In this document: piece by piece, positions 1-4,991 of the stretch
Numbering within the stretch: the first letter of the stretch is position 1
Layout of the letters: each line of letters starts with the position of its first letter
Source of the DNA: Bacillota bacterium
GTDB lineage: Bacteria > Bacillota_I > Bacilli_A > RF39 > UBA660
Assembly (NCBI GenBank): GCA_018381595.1
Contig: JAGZRP010000034.1
Span: 1 to 7,337 of the forward strand
DNA: 7,337 nt
Direction of reading: 5' to 3'
Translations under genes and position numbers: made by a program
Notes under the pieces: model-generated
The model's database searches: none
Told to the model about the DNA's origin: nothing
Seen by the model: only the letters and a program-made list of their open reading frames with translations

Positions 1-213
1 AAATAAATAATTTAACATGCTACGTCTTTGACCAACTTTCTTAAGTAGTCCTCTTTTTGAATGATAGTCATGTGGATGAGTCTTAAAGTGTTCTGTTAAC
101 TCTTTAATTTCTTCCGTTAAAATTGCAATTTGAACTTCTGCAGAACCAGTATCTTTTTCACCTTGAGCGAATTTACTAACGATTTCTGCTTTCTTTTCTT
201 TTGTTAATGCCAT
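1..213 (-). CDS. rpsO: 30S ribosomal protein S15, 3' end cut by window edge
   Basis: This gene encodes S15, a primary 16S rRNA-binding protein of the small subunit that binds the central domain at the helix 20/21/22 junction and starts platform assembly. The 71 visible codons begin [15 protein letters not shown] and contain the family signature: [16 protein letters not shown] at about residues 21-36, then a segment with HSKRGLL (51-57) and RRSMLNYL (63-70). Full-length S15 is about 89 residues, so roughly 18 C-terminal residues lie outside the window. The start is fixed by an AAAGGAG ribosome binding site (222-228) spaced 8 nt from the ATG. The gene has its own promoter (295-323) and a leader of about 75 nt with hairpins. 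No terminator separates it from the upstream unknown gene, so read-through from that gene is also likely. The identification is by direct recognition of the protein sequence. Confidence 0.97.
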   Translation of the reverse strand, partial: MALTKEKKAEIVSKFAQGEKDTGSAEVQIAILTEEIKELTEHFKTHPHDYHSKRGLLKKVGQRRSMLNYLF

Positions 214-221
214 TTTATATT

Positions 222-288
222 CTCCTTTCCTTCGATACGCTTAACACCGAGATAAAAGTCGGAGACTCTTTTTCCAAGTGATAAGTAC
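222..288 (-). promoter_or_regulatory. rpsO 5' leader, possible S15 autoregulatory RNA
   Basis: The leader can fold into a hairpin with arms AAGAGUC (264-270) and GACUUUU (254-260) around a UCC triloop (261-263). A second hairpin pairs UCGGUG (245-250) with UAUCGA (232-237) and contains a G-C pair next to a G-U pair, the kind of motif S15 recognises in rRNA. The UCC triloop is complementary to the GGA of the ribosome binding site (222-225), so a loop/Shine-Dalgarno pseudoknot is possible. S15 is known to repress its own mRNA through structurally diverse leaders in several phyla. The folds are hand-drawn and an alternative CCGA/UCGG pairing competes with the first hairpin, so the assignment is tentative. 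Confidence 0.45.
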
Positions 289-294
289 ATATAC

Positions 295-323
295 ATTATA
301 CGCAAATAATTGTAATTATGCAA
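295..323 (-). promoter_or_regulatory. SigA-type promoter of rpsO
   Basis: On the minus strand a TTGCAT -35 box (318-323) and a perfect TATAAT -10 box (295-300) are separated by exactly 17 bp. The expected transcription start is near 288, giving a leader of about 75 nt. The -35 box shares one base with the TAA stop codon of the upstream gene (316-318), so the promoter sits directly on that gene's 3' end. The spacer contains an AT-rich palindrome: ATAATT (306-311) and AATTAT (314-319) around a GT centre. Confidence 0.85.
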
Positions 324-1650
324 GTGCTAATTGAGAATTTTGCCCAATCTGTATTTTTTTCTGTTTTGCACCCTCTGTTTTTTCATTTTCACTTTGAATC
401 TGAGCTTGGCGTAAAGTTTGAAGTAATTTTTCTCCTTGCTTTTCTAAATCTCTGATTTGTTTCTTTTCTAAACAGATGGTTAAATATTCTAAAGCTACTT
501 TTTCCTGTTTCGCAAGTTCGAAATAATTTTCTGTTTTTAATAAGGCTGCATCATTTGCTAAAAATTTCTGATACAAATAAATATTCACTTCTTCCAAAGA
601 TAATCCATACATTTGTAGTTCCAAAATATTGTCCATTTTACCATATAAAGTTGCTAAAGTTGGATAATATTTAATGATATTAGCTGGGACTTGGAAATTT
701 AAATCTAACGTATCCACTGTTGGAAATTGGAAGGTATATTTCTCGATTTCTTCTTCATTTGCTACTTCTTTTTGTTCTTTTAACATTTGGAAAAATACTT
801 CTTCTTCTCGACGTTTTTGTTCTACATAGTGAACCAGTGGCGTTTGATTTTTAGTATCGACAATACGATTCCCAGATGGTGTAAAACGATAAGTTTCTAC
901 CCCTTCAATCTTGTCTTTATCTGGAGAAGATACCAATCCCCAAATTCCAACATCATTGATAAATCCCTTTTCAGCATATTGTTCTATAAATGTTGTTGGT
1001 GTCGTACCTAATTCTTGTAAAAACCAAGTATTGAATTCTTTTCTACTAGCAAATCCCATATATCCACTTAACATGTCTAACATATCAGGTTTACGATTCA
1101 CATTTATTTGATATCTTTCACATAATGATAAATACTTTTTATATTCTCTTAAAAAATAATTTGAACTCAATTTATGCTCTAAAAAATCAATAAGTTGAAT
1201 GATTGTTGGATTGTGAATTTCTTTCATTTCCCCACCATCTTGACAAAAACGATAAGTATCTCTGACAACGGGTTCTTGTTCTAATGGATATTTTTCTTTC
1301 ATTTCATTAGTACGAGGAACATTCGTAAGTCCCCAACGTTCATAACGATTTTCTTTTCTAAATAAATAATGACTGATAAAATGATTGATCGTAATTCCCA
1401 TTTCTTCTTCAAAACTTTTTTCAATTTCTTCATTTTTAAATAATTTTTTACGTAAATGAAGAATTTCCCCATAATCACGATTTAGTTTATCATTTTCCTG
1501 TTGCATGTTTTTTTCTTTATTTTCTAATAATTTTAATAAACGAATCATTCTCGCGTCACGTGTTACCACGGATTCTTTTAATCCAAATAATTTTTTTAAT
1601 CTACTTTTTCTATTTTCTAACATCTCACTTGTTGATAATGCCTTTTTCAT
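316..1650 (-). CDS. Unrecognised protein with an internal duplication and coiled-coil-like ends (444 aa)
   Basis: I do not recognise this protein and assign no function. It is soluble in appearance, rich in Lys, Glu and Gln, and has no signal peptide or membrane segment. Residues about 10-72 are strongly charged and helical-looking, possibly coiled coil. Residues about 73-160 and 202-279 form two copies of one domain, each with E(M/L)GxT..xxFIxxY, then WGL (106-108 and 237-239), then TYRF (132-135 and 253-256). Copy A has about 10 extra residues between WGL and TYRF. The C-terminal third is again helical, ending in a Lys/Gln-rich tail. A longer reading frame opens at 1752, but the ATG at 1650 is preferred: it has an AAAGAGG ribosome binding site (1659-1665) 8 nt upstream, and a strong promoter lies inside the extra 34 codons. 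The 1752 ATG has no ribosome binding site. There is no terminator before rpsO. Confidence 0.8.
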   Translation of the reverse strand: MKKALSTSEMLENRKSRLKKLFGLKESVVTRDARMIRLLKLLENKEKNMQQENDKLNRDYGEILHLRKKLFKNEEIEKSFEEEMGITINHFISHYLFRKENRYERWGLTNVPRTNEMKEKYPLEQEPVVRDTYRFCQDGGEMKEIHNPTIIQLIDFLEHKLSSNYFLREYKKYLSLCERYQINVNRKPDMLDMLSGYMGFASRKEFNTWFLQELGTTPTTFIEQYAEKGFINDVGIWGLVSSPDKDKIEGVETYRFTPSGNRIVDTKNQTPLVHYVEQKRREEEVFFQMLKEQKEVANEEEIEKYTFQFPTVDTLDLNFQVPANIIKYYPTLATLYGKMDNILELQMYGLSLEEVNIYLYQKFLANDAALLKTENYFELAKQEKVALEYLTICLEKKQIRDLEKQGEKLLQTLRQAQIQSENEKTEGAKQKKIQIGQNSQLALA

Positions 1651-1690
1651 ACTATCTGCCTCTTTCTTTTCTTTTTGCAAAAGCTCTAGT

Positions 1691-1718
1691 ATTCTACCAC
1701 AATTTTGATATTTGTCAA
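1691..1718 (-). promoter_or_regulatory. SigA-type promoter of the unrecognised 444-aa gene
   Basis: A consensus TTGACA -35 box (1713-1718) and a TAGAAT -10 box (1691-1696) are separated by 16 bp, with TG one base upstream of the -10 box (extended -10). The predicted start near 1684 leaves a 5' leader of about 34 nt containing the AAAGAGG ribosome binding site before the ATG at 1650. This is the main evidence that the gene starts at 1650 and not at 1752. Confidence 0.8.
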
Positions 1719-1822
1719 ATTCATTCTGTTTGAAAACCAGATAACATTTCATTAGATGAGAAAAACTAAGAAAATATGTATCTTCTTTTTTATTTCATGC
1801 AGATTCATTCGCTTTTAGTGCA

Positions 1823-1849
1823 TAAAAAAAGAACTATTTCGTTCTTTTT
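1823..1849 (-). terminator. Intrinsic terminator of the ATP-grasp gene, overlapping its stop codon
   Basis: On the minus strand the arms AAAAAGAAC (1841-1849) and GTTCTTTTT (1826-1834) form a 9-bp stem around a 6-nt loop, and the T-run continues to 1824. The TAG stop codon (1834-1836) lies in the loop and 3' arm, so the hairpin includes the last codons of the gene. The stem is A/U-rich, so its strength is uncertain, but it has U-runs on both strands and could act in either direction. Confidence 0.75.
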
Positions 1850-2859
1850 GACTCGAATTCTATTTTCTTTCCATACACAAGTTCCATCTCTTTTAGTTTT
1901 CCTTTTTTGTCTTTTATAAATTCTGGAAATTGATACCAATTTGGAGTAATAGAAGCATCGACAAAAACAGGACCATCTTCTGTAATTGCTATATTCCACG
2001 AAATATAAGATGCATCGTTCGTTTTCAAAGCCAGATTCAATACAAATTCTTTTGCTGCTTGAAAGCATGGAATTTCAAAATCAACAATCTTTGTTTTTGA
2101 AGAAGGATGGGTCGTATATAAATGATCACGGTAATCCACTGCTTTCGTCATTACAATTCCTGTTTTTAAATCTATCTTAGCAAGCATACCACCATAATAA
2201 ACATTATCAACAATGGTTCCATGTCCAATTTTTAATATTGCACTTGTAATATGAACTTTCCCCTTATTTTTTAGTGTAATAAATTCAATTGTATTGACAC
2301 TTTTGGGATATAATTCTTTCATTTTTGGATGTTGTATGATAACCTCATCCAAAATCGTTAGATTTTTCTCCATTAAGCCTTCATAAACTTTATCCGCTTT
2401 CATATGTTCGGTTAAAACCACTTTGCGAATCTGGGTTCTAGATAAGTGTTCGTTGGTTTTTGCAATCATTTCTTGATGGGATTTCGCATACTTCTGAAAC
2501 ATTTCTAAATTATCACCCGTTAAATATAAAAACTCTCGTTTCAAAGAAGTATTAAAATTCTTGTATAAATCTTTTTTTTCATGCCAAACAGAAGCTTTTG
2601 CTTTTGCATTGAAATGATCGATAAATATCTGATTTTTATCTTTGGTAATGATAGTATCTTTTTCTTCTTCACTCAGTTCATCAAAACGATAAAAATAATA
2701 TTCTTCATAACTACAACCATACTTCTTTTTGCATTTTTTCATATCATTCATAATCATCAGACGATTTTTATGATTTTTGCGACTCATTAAGGTTGCTAAA
2801 TTCTGAAGTTCAGAAAAAGTATCTCCTACTTTTTTTTGTTTTGTTTTCCTCTCAAACAT
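1834..2859 (-). CDS. Sugar-transfer-associated-type ATP-grasp protein, probably with an impaired active site (341 aa)
   Basis: The C-terminal half matches the block order of the sugar-transfer-associated ATP-grasp family (ATPgrasp_ST): SVNTIEFITL (187-196), IVDNVYYGGMLAKIDLKTG (216-234), HPSS (251-254), FEIP (261-264) and ISWNIAITEDGPVFVD (286-301). Members often sit in surface-polysaccharide loci and are thought to ligate carboxylates to amines; the substrate here is unknown. Residues 1-80 are charged and not recognised, and there is no membrane segment. Active ATP-grasp enzymes hold Mg-ATP with an Asp and a later Glu-x-Asn, about 13 residues apart. Here the corresponding residues appear to be N289, D301 and S303, and the family's usual Arg in NTIR is E192. 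This suggests a weak or non-catalytic protein. The start has an AGGTG ribosome binding site 5 nt upstream. It is a single-gene unit with its own promoter and terminator. Confidence 0.75.
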   Translation of the reverse strand: MFERKTKQKKVGDTFSELQNLATLMSRKNHKNRLMIMNDMKKCKKKYGCSYEEYYFYRFDELSEEEKDTIITKDKNQIFIDHFNAKAKASVWHEKKDLYKNFNTSLKREFLYLTGDNLEMFQKYAKSHQEMIAKTNEHLSRTQIRKVVLTEHMKADKVYEGLMEKNLTILDEVIIQHPKMKELYPKSVNTIEFITLKNKGKVHITSAILKIGHGTIVDNVYYGGMLAKIDLKTGIVMTKAVDYRDHLYTTHPSSKTKIVDFEIPCFQAAKEFVLNLALKTNDASYISWNIAITEDGPVFVDASITPNWYQFPEFIKDKKGKLKEMELVYGKKIEFESKRTK

Positions 2860-2885
2860 GGTATCACCTACTGAAACTACAAACT

Positions 2886-2894
2886 ATTATATCA
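2886..2894 (-). promoter_or_regulatory. Extended -10 promoter of the ATP-grasp gene
   Basis: The minus strand reads TG-A-TATAAT, a perfect -10 box (2886-2891) with an extended -10 TG at 2893-2894. No good -35 hexamer lies 16-18 bp upstream. That region is instead occupied by an inverted repeat, ATTGTTT (2925-2931) and AAACAAT (2905-2911). Transcription would start about 20 nt before the ATG. Confidence 0.6.
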
Positions 2895-2904
2895 CAGTTT
2901 TTTT

Positions 2905-2931
2905 ATTGTTTCCTATTTTATTTCAAACAAT
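2905..2931. repeat. 7-bp inverted repeat between gmk and the ATP-grasp gene
   Basis: Perfect arms attgttt (2905-2911) and aaacaat (2925-2931) flank a 13-bp centre and begin 3 bp after the gmk stop codon. On the minus strand the hairpin is followed by A-residues and not U-residues, so it is not an intrinsic terminator for gmk. It lies at the -35 position of the downstream promoter and could be an operator, an mRNA 3' stabilising hairpin, or chance in AT-rich DNA. Confidence 0.35.
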
Positions 2932-2933
2932 CT

Positions 2934-3608
2934 TTAATTTAAATGAATTGGCTTATTTTCTAAGTCTTTCTTTACTAATGTTTCATGCAATTTTTCTTCT
3001 TCTGTATTCAAGAAGACTTCTTCAATGCGATCGACACGACATTTTTCAGCTTGAATAATTGCTTCTAATTTGGAACCTGCTTTCTCTACTTCATCATTGA
3101 CAATGACATAATTATATTTTGTCAGTTCATTAATTTCTCGATAAGCGGTTTGGAATCGTTCTAAAATTTTATCTTCTGTTTCTGTTTTACGAAGTGTCAA
3201 GCGAGTTCTCAACTCATTCATACTCGGTGGTAATAAAAATACAAATAATGCTTGTGGTAATTTTTCTTTTACTTGTAGTGCCCCTTGAATCTCAATGACT
3301 AATATTACATCTTCTCCAGCATCCAAATGTTTTTGAATATTTTTCTTAGGTGTTCCATAATAATTTCCAGCAAACAATGCATATTCCAAGAAATCATCTT
3401 TTTCAATATGGGCTTCAAATGCTTCTTTAGTAATAAAATAATAAGACTCATCAGGGATTTCTCCTTCTCTTGGCATTCTACTTGTCATAGAAATGGACTC
3501 CCAAATATTTTCATTTTTCTTCTTTAATTCATCACAAATGGTAGACTTTCCAGAACCACTTGGTCCAGATAAAACAATTAATAATCCTTGCTTCTTTGTT
3601 TTTATCAT
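2934..3608 (-). CDS. gmk: Guanylate kinase (224 aa)
   Basis: This cytoplasmic enzyme phosphorylates GMP to GDP with ATP, an essential step in guanine nucleotide synthesis and in recycling (p)ppGpp and c-di-GMP products. The P-loop GPSGSGKST is at residues 15-23. The GMP-binding region has TSRMPREGE (42-50) and FAGNYYGT (79-86), followed by the family block IEIQGALQV (105-113), FLLPPS (124-129) and ELRTRLTLRKTETEDKI (132-148), which is the lid. The length is slightly above the usual 200-210 residues because of a charged C-terminal extension after about residue 195. The ATG is fixed by a perfect AAGGAGG site (3613-3619), though with only 4 nt spacing. The gene has its own extended -10 promoter just past the aspS terminator. 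The frequent Bacilli partner rpoZ is absent; the next gene is an ATP-grasp protein. No intrinsic terminator is visible, so read-through is possible. Confidence 0.97.
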   Translation of the reverse strand: MIKTKKQGLLIVLSGPSGSGKSTICDELKKKNENIWESISMTSRMPREGEIPDESYYFITKEAFEAHIEKDDFLEYALFAGNYYGTPKKNIQKHLDAGEDVILVIEIQGALQVKEKLPQALFVFLLPPSMNELRTRLTLRKTETEDKILERFQTAYREINELTKYNYVIVNDEVEKAGSKLEAIIQAEKCRVDRIEEVFLNTEEEKLHETLVKKDLENKPIHLN

Positions 3609-3631
3609 ATATCCTCCTTATTATTAAATCT

Positions 3632-3640
3632 ATTTTAACA
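3632..3640 (-). promoter_or_regulatory. Extended -10 promoter of gmk
   Basis: The minus strand reads TG-T-TAAAAT, with the -10 box at 3632-3637 and TG at 3639-3640. The -35 region falls in the T-rich run of the aspS terminator and shows no good hexamer. Transcription would start about 17 nt before the ATG, just ahead of the AAGGAGG site, making a very short leader. Confidence 0.55.
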
Positions 3641-3650
3641 TAAATATCAG

Positions 3651-3676
3651 AAAAAAGAAGTAGTTTTCCTACTTCT
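3651..3676 (-). terminator. Intrinsic terminator of the nitroreductase-hisS-aspS operon
   Basis: On the minus strand a perfect 8-bp stem, AGAAGTAG (3669-3676) with CTACTTCT (3656-3663), encloses a 5-nt GAAAA loop and runs into six T residues (3651-3656). The aspS TAG stop (3675-3677) overlaps the first bases of the stem. This is the only convincing intrinsic terminator after the T-box leader, so it ends the three-gene transcript. Confidence 0.85.
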
Positions 3677-4991
3677 ATGGGTTTAATCTGGTTGGTCCAC
3701 GATAGACAAAAGTCGCTTCACGAATATTATCAATTTCAAATATTTGCATCATCATACGGGCAATTCCAATTGCAAATCCTCCGTGTGGTGGACAACCATA
3801 TTTGAAAAATTCTAAATAGAATGCTAACTTATCTGGATTGATACCTTTTTCTTTGATTTGTTTGGTTAATATATCAAGACGATGTTCACGAATCGAACCA
3901 GTTGTGATTTCCACTCCTTTAAATAGTAAATCATAACTCTTTGTGCGTCCATGCTCATCTAACATATGGTAAAAAGGTCTTGCCTCAAATGGAAAATGGG
4001 TTACAAAGATAAAATCACTTTGATATTTTTTCTTTGCATACTCACAGAGTAATTCTTCTTCATGGCGTTCAAAATCATCACTACGTTCTCCCACATAATT
4101 CATTTCTTCTTTTAAAATATGTTTTGCTTCTTCAAAAGAAATACGAGGAAATGGAGTTTCACAATCACTTAATGTCACATGAAATGTATTTTCTATTTTT
4201 TCTCCATACGTTTCTTTTAAACGACGAAACATATGTCTTAATAAATTTTCTTCGATATCCATCACTTCATTTACATCAGTAAGCCAACTTGCTTCTGCAT
4301 CCAACATATTAATTTCTGTCGCATGGTAGGATGTGTGTGAATTTTCTGCACGAAAGGCAGGACCAATCTCAAAGACTTGCTCAAAACCACTCGCCATCGC
4401 CATTTGTTTATAAAATTGAGGAGATTGTGACAGACAGGCATTTTCTCCAAAGTAGTCTAAATGAAAAACCTCTGCTCCACTTTCTGCGCTCTTAGCCGTA
4501 ATTTTAGGAGAATGAATTTCCATAAATTGATTTTCTAAGAAAAATTCACGAGCTGCATGTTCAAATATTGTTTCACACTGGAATAATAAATGATTTTCCT
4601 CTCTTCTAAGGTCTAAGAAACGATAGTCTAATCTTGTTTCACGAAGTGTTTTTTCTTTGTTTTTTAAATCAATTGGTAATTCTTCTAAAGAAACACTGGT
4701 AATTTCAATTTTTTCTGGAATTAACTCCATCCCACGCAATTTTACTTTTTCATTTTGGGCTACATATACGGTTGCTTTCATTGTGCTTTCTATTGTTGTA
4801 TTGGAAATTAATTCTACAAATTTACGATTCTTTTCTTCACTCTTTTCAATGGTCATCTGGATAGTACCAGTACCATCTCTTAGAATAATAAATTGGACAT
4901 ATTGTAAATCACGAATGTTTGCAATAAAACCTTGAACTTCAACAGTCTCTCCAATATGATTTTCTAGTTCTTTTATGGTAATTCTATTCAT
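3675..4991 (-). CDS. aspS: Aspartyl-tRNA synthetase, short archaeal-type form (438 aa)
   Basis: This class II synthetase charges tRNA-Asp, and possibly also tRNA-Asn if non-discriminating. An N-terminal OB-fold anticodon-binding domain (about 1-105, VEVQGFIANIRD at 17-28) precedes the catalytic core. Motif 1 is near 150-162. The aspartate pocket has SAESGAEVFHL (168-178) and LSQSPQFYKQ (187-196); LSQSPQ separates AspRS from AsnRS, which has a TVSGQL-like segment. Motif 2 is FEIGPAFRAENSHT (207-220) and motif 3 is around GGFAIGIARMMM (404-415). The usual ~590-aa bacterial AspRS carries a GAD insertion domain that is absent here. The usual motif 3 Glu is Ala411, and the common C-terminal FPRD block reads VYRG. 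The ATG at 4991 overlaps the hisS stop, with AAGGAGG (5000-5006) 8 nt upstream. An in-frame extension to 5066 is rejected because it lies inside hisS and lacks support. Confidence 0.93.
   Translation of the reverse strand: MNRITIKELENHIGETVEVQGFIANIRDLQYVQFIILRDGTGTIQMTIEKSEEKNRKFVELISNTTIESTMKATVYVAQNEKVKLRGMELIPEKIEITSVSLEELPIDLKNKEKTLRETRLDYRFLDLRREENHLLFQCETIFEHAAREFFLENQFMEIHSPKITAKSAESGAEVFHLDYFGENACLSQSPQFYKQMAMASGFEQVFEIGPAFRAENSHTSYHATEINMLDAEASWLTDVNEVMDIEENLLRHMFRRLKETYGEKIENTFHVTLSDCETPFPRISFEEAKHILKEEMNYVGERSDDFERHEEELLCEYAKKKYQSDFIFVTHFPFEARPFYHMLDEHGRTKSYDLLFKGVEITTGSIREHRLDILTKQIKEKGINPDKLAFYLEFFKYGCPPHGGFAIGIARMMMQIFEIDNIREATFVYRGPTRLNP

Noticed and set aside
302..321. AT-rich palindrome in the rpsO promoter spacer as an operator
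   Set aside because: The 6-bp A/T-only arms are expected often by chance in DNA of this composition, and S15 genes are not commonly controlled by a repressor.
1805..2068. Minus-strand 87-codon frame at the end of the ATP-grasp gene
   Set aside because: It overlaps conserved ATP-grasp blocks in another frame and has no recognisable protein features, so it is a shadow frame.
2905..2931. Inverted repeat as an intrinsic terminator for gmk
   Set aside because: On the coding strand it is followed by A residues, not U residues, so it lacks the U-run needed for intrinsic termination.
787..4935. Several plus-strand open frames of 60-90 codons across the window
   Set aside because: All lie antisense to well-supported minus-strand genes, show composition expected of reverse-strand translation, and lack convincing ribosome binding sites and promoters.
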